Positions 7,889 to 17,345 of a DNA stretch of 57,112 nt are shown piece by piece. Source of the DNA: Rhodocyclales bacterium (GTDB lineage: Bacteria; Pseudomonadota; Gammaproteobacteria; Burkholderiales; Rhodocyclaceae). Numbering within the stretch: position 1 is the first letter of the stretch; each line of letters begins with the position of its first letter. Position numbers and translations under genes: made by a program. The notes beneath the pieces were generated by a model. It was given only the letters and a program-made list of their open reading frames with translations, did not search any database and had not been told where the DNA came from. The DNA lies in the NCBI GenBank assembly GCA_026399435.1, contig JAPLQX010000014.1, positions 1 through 57,112 on the forward strand. The letters are read 5' to 3'.

Positions 7889-8009
7889 GACCGAGGCCAC
7901 GGTCAGGCTCGATCTCAATAGCCCGGTCTTTCAGGAAAACCTGCTCACGCCGCAAAAGCCGGAACGGCTCGCCGCACCCAATCACGACAGTACTTACGGC
8001 AGGAAGTAA
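7875..8009 (+). pseudogene. Toxin remnant with internal in-frame deletion
   Basis: GTG start inside the antitoxin gene, 44 codons. The head (VRLDLNSPVFQENLL..QKPERLAA) and the tail (NHDSTYGRK) match, from memory, the two ends of a roughly 100-residue toxin family that follows this kind of antitoxin, but the middle is missing: ERLAA runs straight into PNHD. I read this as an in-frame deletion of about 60 codons that removed the catalytic body. Without a database search the family match stays provisional. Confidence 0.5.
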
Positions 8010-8029
8010 GCTTTCCTCGTTTGGCCGCC

Positions 8030-8935
8030 ATGCCCTCGCGCCGCCGCTTTCTCCACCACAGCCTCGCCCTTTCCGGGCTAGGCATGATGCCGTCGCTGGC
8101 CTGCGCCGCCACTCCGGCTTCCCGCGTGATCCCCGCCGATGGCCGCCGCCTCGCGGTGGTCGGACTGGGCACCTGGCAGACCTTCGACGTCGGTACTGAT
8201 GCCGCGGCCCGCGACAATCTGGGCCGGCTGCTGTCGCGCTTCGTGGAACTGGGCGGCGAGCTGATCGACAGCAGTCCGATGTATGGCAGCGCCGAATCGG
8301 TGGTCGGCGATCTCGCCGGGGCGCGGAAGCTGCGCGATCGGCTGTTCCTCGCCACCAAGGTGTGGACGTCGGGCCGGGACGCGGGCATCGCGCAGATGGA
8401 GGAATCCCTGCGTCGCCTGAAAAGCCCCCGCATCGAGCTCATGCAGATTCACAACCTGAAGGACTGGAAGCTGCACCTGCCGGTGCTGCGCGCATGGAAG
8501 GCCGAGGGACGCATTCGCCATATCGGCATCACACACTTCAGTCCGGGCGCCTATGCGGAAATCGAGGACATCCTGCGCACGGAGCCGCTCGACTTCCTGC
8601 AGATCAACTATTCGCTGGCCGAGCAGGAATCGGCCCGGCACCTGCTGCCGTTGGCGGCGGCGCGCGGCGTTGCGGTGATCGCCAACCGGCCGTTTGCCGA
8701 GGGCGCACTGTTTGGCAGGGTCAAGGATCGGACGCTGCCCGCGGCGGCGGCAGATCATGGCTGCCGCTCGTGGGCGCAGCTGTTCCTGCGCTGGATACTT
8801 GCGCATCCGGCGGTGACCTGCGCGATTCCGGCGAGCAATCGCATCGAGCACCTGGAGGACAACATGGCGGCCGGCATGGGCGCCCTGCCCGGCTTCGAGG
8901 AGCAGAAGGCGCTGGCGCGCATGGCCGGGTTCTGA
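8030..8935 (+). CDS. Tat-exported aldo/keto reductase
   Basis: 301 residues. The twin-arginine signal SRRRFLHHSLALSG is at residues 3-16 and a cleavage site follows ACAA near residue 27, so the protein acts in the periplasm. The mature part is an aldo/keto reductase barrel; the tetrad is visible as Asp and Tyr in IDSSPMYGSAE, Lys in ATKVW and His in QIHNLKDW. Aldehyde or ketone reduction needs NADPH, which is scarce in the periplasm; Tat export of a prefolded cofactor-loaded enzyme would fit. A TTG at 8021 gives a slightly longer frame, but ATG at 8030 puts the Tat motif in its usual place. No neighbours suggest a substrate. Confidence 0.9.
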   Translation: MPSRRRFLHHSLALSGLGMMPSLACAATPASRVIPADGRRLAVVGLGTWQTFDVGTDAAARDNLGRLLSRFVELGGELIDSSPMYGSAESVVGDLAGARKLRDRLFLATKVWTSGRDAGIAQMEESLRRLKSPRIELMQIHNLKDWKLHLPVLRAWKAEGRIRHIGITHFSPGAYAEIEDILRTEPLDFLQINYSLAEQESARHLLPLAAARGVAVIANRPFAEGALFGRVKDRTLPAAAADHGCRSWAQLFLRWILAHPAVTCAIPASNRIEHLEDNMAAGMGALPGFEEQKALARMAGF

Positions 8936-8957
8936 ACCCGGCACCGCACCGGCCGGA

Positions 8958-9509
8958 TCACGCGCTTTCGCGCGATTCCTGCCAGCGGCGGTAGAGCCAG
9001 ACCATCGCGACCACCATCAGGATCAGGCCGATGCCGCGCGTAATGCTGGCGATGCGGCCATCGTAACGCAGCACGCCCCAGCGCCAGAAGATCTCGGCCC
9101 AGTCGTGGTCGCCGTTGCCGACCAGGGGCAGTTCCTGCACCCGCGCGTCGGCCATGTAGCGGGCGACGTTGAGCAGATTCTCGCCGAGCCAAACCATGGC
9201 CCCCGCAACCCCGGCGGGATTCGCCGCGCGATGGAAATGGACGGCGATGGCGGCGGGAAAGCCAAGCTGGAACAGGGTGCCGCCATAGACCGTCGCCTGC
9301 GTGCTGAAGATGCCGACCAGCGGATGCCCCGCCTCGTGCAGCGCGAGGTTGGCGCTGTCGAGCAGTGGCACCCAGCCTTGCTCGCTGAACCAGTGGAAGC
9401 CGAGGCAGACCGCGGCGAAGGCGATGACCGCGGCAAGCTGGCCCGGAGTGACTGCGGCCGCTTGTGGATCGCCGAGGGGGTTCGCTTCGAATTGCGATGG
9501 AGGGTTCAT
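8958..9509 (-). CDS. Membrane protein with HEAGH metalloprotease-like motif
   Basis: 183 residues with about four hydrophobic segments (near 22-42, 78-98, 105-120, 155-175). LALHEAGHPL (about residues 56-65) is a zinc-binding HExxH motif as in site-2 (M50) membrane proteases, placed at the start of a membrane segment. The classical second motif (NxxPxxxxDG) is not evident, so catalytic activity is unsure. It resembles small M50B-like proteins of unknown role found in betaproteobacteria. Convergent with the aldo/keto reductase gene. Confidence 0.75.
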   Translation of the reverse strand: MNPPSQFEANPLGDPQAAAVTPGQLAAVIAFAAVCLGFHWFSEQGWVPLLDSANLALHEAGHPLVGIFSTQATVYGGTLFQLGFPAAIAVHFHRAANPAGVAGAMVWLGENLLNVARYMADARVQELPLVGNGDHDWAEIFWRWGVLRYDGRIASITRGIGLILMVVAMVWLYRRWQESRESA

Positions 9510-9679
9510 GAGGCGGACGGGCTGAAGGCGTTCGCTGCATCCTGCCTCGCATCGCGCGGAATTTCAAGCAGCCCGCTCTCCGCGCAGCCGGACCATGCGC
9601 GTGAGATTTGCCCTTGCGCAAAAATGCGCCGCGGGTAGGATCGCCCATACCCCCACCGCATCCAGACTACATACCGCGA

Positions 9680-10336
9680 ATGCCCAAACGTCACTACCTG
9701 CTGGCCCTTGCCTGTTACCTGGCGATCCCCGTGGCCATGATCGCCGGGGCCGGCCTGTTCAATCTAATCGATCCGGAAATGGCTCGCAGCCATGCCGATT
9801 ACGTACGCGACTATCGCCTGCTGGAGCTGGCCCGGAGGGGAGTGCTGATGGCCTCTGCGGCACTGGCGGCGGTGCTCTGGGCAGCGACCTGCTTTCTGGT
9901 GATCAAAGCCCGGCAGCGGTCCCTGGGCTGGCTGGCACTGGCCGCCGCCGGCCCGCCGGGATTCAGCATCATCGCCATGCTCGAGGACCACTCGCCCGCG
10001 CCCAGCGACGCGTACCAGCGCTTCATCGGCACGCTGAAAATCTACTGGCGCGTTGCGCTGGAAATCGCGGTGTTCGTCGCGGTCTGGTTTCTCGCCTTCG
10101 GGTCGATGTTGCTCACGCGCGAGCTGATGATCCGCTACGAATCCTTAACGACCGGAACGCCCGTCGCCACGATCATCGACCGCCAGAACGCGTCTTCCGG
10201 CATGTGGGCCTTCAGCGAAGGACTGGAAGTGCTCTACCTGGTGGTACTGATCTACCTGCTGTGGCCCATCGTATTCAATCTTGCGGGCCGGCTTCTCGGG
10301 CCGCGGGCAGGCACGACGCGCGACGCGCAAACGTAA
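9680..10336 (+). CDS. Four-helix membrane protein of unknown function
   Basis: 218 residues, ATG at 9680 (an upstream frame opening at 9608 adds 24 unlikely residues). Four hydrophobic helices are visible: 6-30, 55-77, about 128-150 and 180-202. Between helices 2 and 3 lies a soluble stretch with HSPAPSDAYQRF. I do not recognise the family. The gene ends one base before a strong bidirectional terminator it shares with the convergent thiolase gene. Confidence 0.75.
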   Translation: MPKRHYLLALACYLAIPVAMIAGAGLFNLIDPEMARSHADYVRDYRLLELARRGVLMASAALAAVLWAATCFLVIKARQRSLGWLALAAAGPPGFSIIAMLEDHSPAPSDAYQRFIGTLKIYWRVALEIAVFVAVWFLAFGSMLLTRELMIRYESLTTGTPVATIIDRQNASSGMWAFSEGLEVLYLVVLIYLLWPIVFNLAGRLLGPRAGTTRDAQT

Positions 10337-10366
10337 AAAAGCCCGGCAGTGCCGGGCTTTTTTACG
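10335..10366. terminator. Bidirectional intrinsic terminator
   Basis: GCCCGGC-AGT-GCCGGGC stem flanked by six A on the left and T7 on the right, between convergent genes, so it can stop both transcripts. Confidence 0.9.
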
Positions 10367-10384
10367 GACGACGCCCGATCCGGT

Positions 10385-11572
10385 TTAGATCATTTCCCAG
10401 ATCGTCGTGATGCCCTGGCCGCCGCCGATGCACATGGTGGCGAGGCAATACTTGCTGCCGACGCGCCTGGCTTCGTAAAGGGCCTTGGTGATGATCACTG
10501 CGCCGGACGCGCCGATCGGGTGGCCGATGGCGATCGCGCCGCCGTTCGGGTTGGTCTTCTTCGGGTCGAGGCCGAGCACCTTGGCCACGGTCAGCGACTG
10601 GGCGGCAAAGGCTTCGTTGGACTCGACGACGCCGATGTCATCGATCTTGAGGCCGGCCTTGGCCAGTGCGATGCGGGTCGACGGGATCGGGCCTTCGCCC
10701 ATGACGTCGTTCGGCACGCCGCCGATGCCGTAGGCGACCAGACGGGCCATCGCCTTGTGACCGCCGGCGGCGGCCTTGGCGGCATCGGCCAGCACCAGGA
10801 AGCCGGCGCCGTCGTTGATGCCGGAGGCATTGCCGGCCGTCACGGTGCCGGCCTTGTCGAATGCCGGCTTCATCTTGGCCAGCGATTCCATGGTGGTGCT
10901 GGCCTTGACGTGTTCGTCGGTATCGAACACCACGTCGCCCTTGCGGGTCTTGATGGTGATCGGCACGATCTGTTCCTTGAAGTAGCCGGCGGCGATGGCG
11001 GCGGCGGCGCGGCGCTGCGATTCGCAGGCGAACTCGTCCTGCATCTCGCGCGTGAAGCCATGCTTCCTGGCCAGGTTTTCGGCGGTGACGCCCATGTGGC
11101 CGACGCCGAACGGGTCGGTCAGCGCACCGACCATGGCATCGATCATCTTGGTGTCGCCCATGCGCGCGCCGGAACGCATCGCCGGCGCCAGGTAGGCACC
11201 GCGGGACATGACTTCGACACCGCCGCCGATGGCGAAGTCGGCGTCGCCGAGCAGGATCGCCTGTGCGGAACTGACGACCGCCTGCTGCGAGGAACCGCAC
11301 AGCCGGTTGACGGCAAAGGTGACGGATTCCATGCTCATGCCGCCCTGGATCGTGGCGTTGCGCGCGACGTAGGCGTAACGCGCTTCGGTGGGGATCACGT
11401 TGCCGACGGTGGCAAAGGTAATGGCCTTGGGATCGACGCCGGAACGGGCGATGGCCTCCTTGACGACCAGGCCGCCCAGGTCGGCGGGTTCCATGCCGGC
11501 CAGCGAACCCATGAAGGTGCCGACGGCGGCACGAACTGCACTCAGTACAACGACTTCTCTCTTGTCAGCCAT
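10385..11572 (-). CDS. Acetyl-CoA C-acyltransferase (thiolase)
   Basis: 395 residues, the usual thiolase length. Visible active-site elements: nucleophilic Cys in NRLCGSSQQAV (about residue 90), SNEAFAAQSL near 320, His in GGAIAIGHPIGASG near 350 and the second Cys in CIGGGQG near 380. It condenses or cleaves acetyl-CoA and 3-ketoacyl-CoA, either at the end of beta-oxidation or as the first step towards polyhydroxybutyrate. No reductase or synthase lies beside it, so direction is open. The next gene downstream-in-map (CobD-like) is upstream on the same strand with a 21-base gap, so the two may be cotranscribed. Confidence 0.93.
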   Translation of the reverse strand: MADKREVVVLSAVRAAVGTFMGSLAGMEPADLGGLVVKEAIARSGVDPKAITFATVGNVIPTEARYAYVARNATIQGGMSMESVTFAVNRLCGSSQQAVVSSAQAILLGDADFAIGGGVEVMSRGAYLAPAMRSGARMGDTKMIDAMVGALTDPFGVGHMGVTAENLARKHGFTREMQDEFACESQRRAAAAIAAGYFKEQIVPITIKTRKGDVVFDTDEHVKASTTMESLAKMKPAFDKAGTVTAGNASGINDGAGFLVLADAAKAAAGGHKAMARLVAYGIGGVPNDVMGEGPIPSTRIALAKAGLKIDDIGVVESNEAFAAQSLTVAKVLGLDPKKTNPNGGAIAIGHPIGASGAVIITKALYEARRVGSKYCLATMCIGGGQGITTIWEMI

Positions 11573-11593
11573 TACGAAACTCCTTTTAAAGAA

Positions 11594-12529
11594 TCAACCG
11601 CCGACCCAACCGGAAACCCAGATCAGGGCCAGCACTGCCAAACCGAGCACGAGACTGCGCCAGACGAGGCCTATCGTGCTCTGCATGAAATCGGGGTCGG
11701 CTTCTTCGCCCAGCCCCAGTTCAGGACGATCGCCGGGTTCGCCCATTTCCTGAATCACTTCGTGCACCGGCATCCCGAGGCGCACACCCAGCGCACCGGC
11801 ACCACTGGCAAGAAGTATACCGGTGCCAGCTTCCGGCCACCTTACAGCCTGGGTGCGCCAGCAATGCACCGCATCCTCGAAATCGCCGACCACAGCAAAC
11901 GCCGCCGCCGTCACCCGCAAGGGTACCCAGTCGATCAGCGCAAAGGCCTGATGCGCGAACTCGCCGAACTGGCCGAACTCCATCTCGCTACGTTCGCCCC
12001 AGAACTCGTCGAGCGAATGCGCCAGGCGGTAGAACAAGGCCCCCGCCGGCCCCAGCACCGCAAACCAGAGCAGCGGAGCAAAGACATGCCGATGCGACGA
12101 GAGCAGGGCCTGCTCGATGGCAAGGCGTGCCACCTCGCTTGCGGTCAGGCGGTCGCCGGCGCGCCCGCGCCATTGCGCAAGCAGCGCGCGCGCCTGATCG
12201 ACTTCGCCGAGCCGCAAGGCCAGATGAATGCCGGTGAAGAAATGACTGAACTGGCGAAATCCCATGGTCAGGTACAGGACGCCGATACCCAGCAGGAAAC
12301 CCAGCAGCGGCTGGAAAACCATCAGCAGGGCGTAGATGATCGACAGCAGGGCCGCCGGCAGCGCAACACCCAGCCCCCAAGCGATCGCGCCATGACTGCG
12401 GCCGCCGTCGTTGAACTTGTCCTCGAGGAAGGCCGCCATCCGCGCCAGGGGTTCGCGCACTGCGCGTTGCACCGAGAGCGCATGGAGCTGCTCGAGGATC
12501 AGGGCGATGACGATGGAAATCAGGGTCAC
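11594..12529 (-). CDS. CobD/CbiB-like membrane protein
   Basis: 311 residues with a GTG start at 12529; the longer frame includes a GC-rich repeat-like N-terminus that does not look coding. Several membrane helices are visible (start, 45-90, 150-170, 285-305). The pattern VTLISIVIALILEQL ... FGEFAHQAFALIDWVPLRVTAAAFAVVGDFEDAVHCW matches the CobD/CbiB family, known for attaching aminopropanol to cobyric acid. No other cobalamin gene is in the window, and betaproteobacterial members of this branch often occur alone, so its substrate may differ. Confidence 0.82.
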   Translation of the reverse strand: MTLISIVIALILEQLHALSVQRAVREPLARMAAFLEDKFNDGGRSHGAIAWGLGVALPAALLSIIYALLMVFQPLLGFLLGIGVLYLTMGFRQFSHFFTGIHLALRLGEVDQARALLAQWRGRAGDRLTASEVARLAIEQALLSSHRHVFAPLLWFAVLGPAGALFYRLAHSLDEFWGERSEMEFGQFGEFAHQAFALIDWVPLRVTAAAFAVVGDFEDAVHCWRTQAVRWPEAGTGILLASGAGALGVRLGMPVHEVIQEMGEPGDRPELGLGEEADPDFMQSTIGLVWRSLVLGLAVLALIWVSGWVGG

Positions 12530-12713
12530 CGGACTACCCTCCCCCCAGCCCCGGCCCCACGGCCGGCTCTGCATAGCCGGCCGGCTGCGGCAGCGCAGAC
12601 CAGTGCTCTGCGAAACCCTGCCTTCGCCCCAAGGCAGGGGGTGACAGTGGTTCGCCGCTGCGCGGCTCCGTATGCTGGCTGCGCCCCCCTTGGGGCGGCC
12701 CGGCGGGGCGTGC
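12530..12713. repeat. GC-rich intergenic stretch with several hairpins
   Basis: No gene. It holds GCCGGC/GCCGGC around 12561-12590 and a perfect nine-pair stem CCCTGCCTT / AAGGCAGGG at about 12618-12642 with loop CGCCCC, then CGCCGCTGCGCGGC. It looks like a decayed structured intergenic element; no second copy was found in the window. Confidence 0.4.
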
Positions 12714-13346
12714 TCATGCCCCAGCCTCGGAATACAGGAAACGATGCAGGGTCACCAGCATGCCGGCGGTCGCACCCCAGATGTAGTAGCCCTGCCAGGG
12801 CATGGCCCAGTATTCGTGCAGGGTGCCGCGCACCTCGATGGTGTGGCGCATGTGGTTGGAGCTGTCGAGGAGGAATTCGAGCGGCGGCTCGAACACTTCG
12901 GCCACCTCGAAATCGTCCAGCTTCAGGTTCAGCGGGGGCGTCACCAGACCCACGACAGGGGTGATGACGAAGCCGGTGCCGGTCCGGTATTCGGGCAGAC
13001 GGCCGAGGATCTCGATCTGCGACGCCGGGATGCCGACTTCTTCCTCGGCTTCACGCAAGGCGGTGGCCTCGGCCGACGTGTCGCTCTCTTCGCTGCGGCC
13101 GCCGGGAAAGCTCACCTGCCCGGCATGATCGCGCAGATGCGCGGTACGCTGGGTCAGCAGCATGGTCAGTCCGGTTTCGCGCATGATCACCGGCACGAGG
13201 ACGGCGGCCGGTGTCAGATCCTTGCCCTCGGTGAACGACGACTCGATCACCGGAGGCGCAACAGAGCCTTCGCTGAATCGACGACGCATCAGGGACAGCA
13301 AGCCTCCGCTAGAATTCGGGCTTGCGCTAACTAAAGACTCCGGCAT
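12714..13346 (-). CDS. Nudix hydrolase, CoA-pyrophosphatase type
   Basis: 210 residues. The Nudix box is complete: GGRSEESDTSAEATALREAEEEVGI (about 92-116) with the REAEEEVG core that binds magnesium. The preceding LLTQRTAHLRDHAGQVSFPGG is the signature of the CoA diphosphatase branch (NudL/YeaB), which splits CoA into 4'-phosphopantetheine and 3',5'-ADP. The ATG at 13346 overlaps the divergent amidotransferase start codon; ATG at 13289 (MRRRF) is an alternative that would free 55 bases for promoters, and I cannot decide between them. Confidence 0.88.
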   Translation of the reverse strand: MPESLVSASPNSSGGLLSLMRRRFSEGSVAPPVIESSFTEGKDLTPAAVLVPVIMRETGLTMLLTQRTAHLRDHAGQVSFPGGRSEESDTSAEATALREAEEEVGIPASQIEILGRLPEYRTGTGFVITPVVGLVTPPLNLKLDDFEVAEVFEPPLEFLLDSSNHMRHTIEVRGTLHEYWAMPWQGYYIWGATAGMLVTLHRFLYSEAGA

Positions 13347-14043
13347 GAAACCGATCGCAATATTCCGTCATAGTCCCGGCGAGGGACCGGGCTATTTTGC
13401 CACATTCCTCGACCGCCATTCCCTGCCATGGACGCTGTTCCCGGTCGATGCCGGCGTGTCGCCACCGCCGACTCCTGACGATTTTTCGGGACTGTGCTTC
13501 ATGGGCGGGCCGATGAGCGTCAATGACGACCTGCCATGGATACCCAGGACGCTGGAACTGATCCGCAAGGCCGACGCCAGCGGTATCCCGGTCATCGGCC
13601 ATTGTCTCGGCGGGCAACTCATGGCGAGGGCCTTCGGCGGCACGGTGGGCCGCAACCCGGTCAAGGAAATCGGCTGGGGTGAGGTGGCCGCGACCGATGC
13701 AGCGAAGGATTGGCTGGGCGACACTGCCCGCTTCGAGGCATTCCACTGGCACGGCGAGACCTTCACACTCCCGCAGGGCGCCGCCCGCATCCTGCAAAGC
13801 GCCCACTGCGCCAACCAGGCCTTCGTGCGCGGCCCCCACTTGGGCATGCAATGCCACGTCGAGATGACGGATACCATGATCCGCAGCTGGTGCGAGTTGT
13901 GGGCGGCGGAAGGTGTCCCGCCCTCGGCCTCGGTGCAGACTCCGGAGCAGATGCAGGCCGGAATGGAGGCGCGCATCGTGGCGATGCGCGCCGTGGCGGA
14001 CCGGATCTACGGCCGCTGGATCAGGGAACTGCGCGGGGATTGA
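13345..14043 (+). CDS. Class I glutamine amidotransferase
   Basis: 232 residues forming a stand-alone glutaminase domain. The nucleophile elbow is GHCLGG (Cys near residue 93), and the His-Glu pair is in MQCHVEMT near 170. Such free-standing proteins are GMP-synthase-like in fold and often annotated only as type 1 amidotransferases; the amino acceptor is unknown. Its ATG and the Nudix gene's ATG on the other strand share the four bases CATG at 13344-13347. A copy of the dispersed repeat begins at its stop codon. Confidence 0.9.
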   Translation: MKPIAIFRHSPGEGPGYFATFLDRHSLPWTLFPVDAGVSPPPTPDDFSGLCFMGGPMSVNDDLPWIPRTLELIRKADASGIPVIGHCLGGQLMARAFGGTVGRNPVKEIGWGEVAATDAAKDWLGDTARFEAFHWHGETFTLPQGAARILQSAHCANQAFVRGPHLGMQCHVEMTDTMIRSWCELWAAEGVPPSASVQTPEQMQAGMEARIVAMRAVADRIYGRWIRELRGD

Positions 14044-14066
14044 AAGTCGGCGCTGGCGGTACGGCG
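14043..14066 (+). repeat. Dispersed 3'-end repeat, copy 2
   Basis: AAAGTCGGCGCTGGCGGTAC followed by GGCG, beginning at the last base of the amidotransferase stop codon. Confidence 0.65.
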
Positions 14067-14076
14067 CCGCGCTGCG

Positions 14077-14571
14077 TCAGTCGCGGAAATTGCCGTACTG
14101 CAAGGGGAAGTCGGTAATCGACTTCTTCACCAGCGCGATGGTGTCCTGCAGCAGGTCGCGCTTGGCGCCGGTGACGCGCACGGCGTCGCCCTGGATGCTG
14201 GCCTGCACCTTGAGCTTGCTGTCCTTGATCATCTTGACGATCTTCTTCGCCAGCTCCTGCTCGATGCCGACCTTGATCGTGAGCACCTGCTTGGACTTGT
14301 TGCCACCCACCGACTGCACCGGCCCGTGGTCGAGCCGCTTGGTGCTTTCGCGTTCCTTCTTCTCCATCTCGGGGAAAAGAATGTCCTTGACCTGGCTGAG
14401 CTGGAATTCGGAATCGCCGTGGATGGTGATGGTCTTGTCCTTCTCGTTCAGCTCGGTCCGCGCCGACGTGCCCTTGAAGTCATAGCGATTGCCGATGTGG
14501 CGCCCCGCCACATCCACGGCGTTCTTCAAGGCCACCAGATCTGCTTCGGAAGTGATGTCGAATGAAGGCAT
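14077..14571 (-). CDS. yajQ: YajQ-family cyclic-di-GMP-binding protein
   Basis: 164 residues, the family's length, beginning MPSFDITSEADLVALKNAVD and ending with the conserved SITDFPLQYGNFRD. Two ferredoxin-like domains are joined by NRYDFKGTSA and VQSVGGNKSKQVLTIKVGI. In Xanthomonas and Pseudomonas homologues bind cyclic di-GMP and act with a transcription factor; the ancestral role may be nucleotide or RNA binding. The window also encodes a diguanylate cyclase at 2522. Confidence 0.95.
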   Translation of the reverse strand: MPSFDITSEADLVALKNAVDVAGRHIGNRYDFKGTSARTELNEKDKTITIHGDSEFQLSQVKDILFPEMEKKERESTKRLDHGPVQSVGGNKSKQVLTIKVGIEQELAKKIVKMIKDSKLKVQASIQGDAVRVTGAKRDLLQDTIALVKKSITDFPLQYGNFRD

Positions 14572-14586
14572 GCGGCGCTCCCTGGA

Positions 14587-14898
14587 CTAATCGAAATGAC
14601 AAACGTAGTGGTAGGGCTCGCCGCTGACTTCGATCTCGAAGCTCGAGTTGCCCGGCACCTTGAAGCTCTGGCCGGCGCCGCTGCTCTTCCAGTCCTCGCC
14701 CTTGATGCGATAGCGGCAAACGCCGGAAACGCACTCCATGATTTCCGGCACGCCGGTGTTGAAGGTCAGGGTCGCCGGCAGAATCACGCCGACGCTCTTC
14801 TTCGTGCCGTCGGGCAAAGCAACGGTATGGCTGATGCACTTGCCGTCGAAGTAAACGTTGGCCTTCTTGACCACGGAGACATTATCGAATTGCGACAT
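14587..14898 (-). CDS. ppnP: Pyrimidine/purine nucleoside phosphorylase PpnP
   Basis: 103 residues, a single cupin domain of the former DUF1255 family ([21 protein letters not shown] start, [11 protein letters not shown] core, YHYVCHFD end). PpnP phosphorolyses a broad range of nucleosides to the free base and ribose-1-phosphate for salvage. One base separates it from the DUF2788 gene upstream on the same strand, so they are cotranscribed, and yajQ follows 15 bases later. Confidence 0.95.
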   Translation of the reverse strand: MSQFDNVSVVKKANVYFDGKCISHTVALPDGTKKSVGVILPATLTFNTGVPEIMECVSGVCRYRIKGEDWKSSGAGQSFKVPGNSSFEIEVSGEPYHYVCHFD

Positions 14899-14899
14899 T

Positions 14900-15109
14900 T
14901 CAGATTCCCCACAACTTTTGGATGATGATTTTCGCCACGAAGCCGACCATGCCGAAAGACAGTACGAAGAACAGGATAAACGTCCCGAGCTTGCCGGCCT
15001 TCGACTTCCAGGCCAGCTCGCCGATGATGAACAGCATGTAGAGCATGAAGGCCCCGAGGCCGAAGGTCATGCCGAACTGCGTCATTTGCTCCTCGGAAAT
15101 GCCGAACAT
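14900..15109 (-). CDS. Small membrane protein, DUF2788 family
   Basis: 69 residues with two membrane helices (about 12-33 and 42-65). The start [21 protein letters not shown] matches DUF2788. No function is known; it lies between argG and ppnP in a leftward gene run with 31- and 1-base gaps. Confidence 0.88.
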   Translation of the reverse strand: MFGISEEQMTQFGMTFGLGAFMLYMLFIIGELAWKSKAGKLGTFILFFVLSFGMVGFVAKIIIQKLWGI

Positions 15110-15140
15110 CGGCGGCTTCCTTTTCTACTCTTGGTACCGG

Positions 15141-16409
<1,269 letters not shown>

Positions 16410-16419
16410 TGCTCTTCCT

Positions 16420-17343
16420 TCAGTCATTCACCCTGCCCAGGAGCAGGAATTCCATCAAAGCCTTCTGCACGTGCAGCCGATTCTCCGCCTCGTCCCACAC
16501 CACGCTTTGCGCGCCGTCGATCACCTCGGCGGCCACTTCCTCGCCGCGATGCGCCGGCAGGCAGTGCATGAATACGGCTTCGGGCTTTGCAGCGCGCATC
16601 ATGTCGGCGTCGACCTGCCAATCGGCGAAGTCGCGCATACGCTCATCGTTCTCGGCCTCGAAACCCATCGAGGTCCACACATCGGTGGTCACCAGATCGG
16701 CTCCGCGCGCCGCATCCATGGGATCGGCAAACTGCTCGAAGTGGTCAGTGCCATACAGACCGGCACGCTCGGCCTCGACTTCATAGCCGGGCGGAGTCGA
16801 CACATGCACATTGAAGTCGAAGATTTCCGCAGCCTGCAGCCAGGTGTTGCAGACGTTGTTCGAGTCGCCGATCCACGCCACGGTGCGGCCCTGGATCGGC
16901 CCGCGATATTCGATGAAGGTGAAGATGTCGGCGAGAATCTGGCAGGGGTGGTATTCGTTGGTCAGGCCGTTGATCACCGGCACCCGCGAGTGGCTGGCAA
17001 AGCGCTCGATGATCTCCTGCTCGAAGGTGCGGATCATGACGATGTCGCTCATGCGCGATATCACCTGTGCCGCATCCTCCACCGGCTCGCCGCGCCCAAG
17101 CTGCGAATCCCGCGTATTCAGATAGATCGCCGAGCCGCCCAGTTGCTGCATGCCGGCCTCGAAGGACAAACGCGTGCGCGTGCTGGCTTTCTCGAAGATC
17201 ATCACCAGGGTGCGGTCCTGCAGAGGCCAGTAGCGTTGGTAGGCCTTGAAGCGCGCCTTGATCGACCGGGTGCGTTCGAAGACGTGGTCGAGCTCTTCAC
17301 GCGAAAGATCTTTCAGCTGCAGGAAATGCCGCGGCGCTGCCAT
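16420..17343 (-). CDS. argF: Ornithine carbamoyltransferase
   Basis: 307 residues. It makes citrulline from ornithine and carbamoyl phosphate. The carbamoyl-phosphate loop STRTR (about 54-58), HPCQ (about 132-135) and the ornithine-binding [10 protein letters not shown] (about 263-272) are all intact. It starts two bases after the argD stop and ends ten bases before argG, so the three are one transcription and translation unit. Confidence 0.97.
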   Translation of the reverse strand: MAAPRHFLQLKDLSREELDHVFERTRSIKARFKAYQRYWPLQDRTLVMIFEKASTRTRLSFEAGMQQLGGSAIYLNTRDSQLGRGEPVEDAAQVISRMSDIVMIRTFEQEIIERFASHSRVPVINGLTNEYHPCQILADIFTFIEYRGPIQGRTVAWIGDSNNVCNTWLQAAEIFDFNVHVSTPPGYEVEAERAGLYGTDHFEQFADPMDAARGADLVTTDVWTSMGFEAENDERMRDFADWQVDADMMRAAKPEAVFMHCLPAHRGEEVAAEVIDGAQSVVWDEAENRLHVQKALMEFLLLGRVND

Positions 17344-17345
17344 GA

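Noticed and set aside
10349..12964. An 871-codon rightward open frame across the thiolase and CobD-like genes
   Set aside because: It is antisense to two well-supported genes; long antisense frames are expected in GC-rich DNA, and its His/Gly/Asp-rich composition is typical of such shadows.
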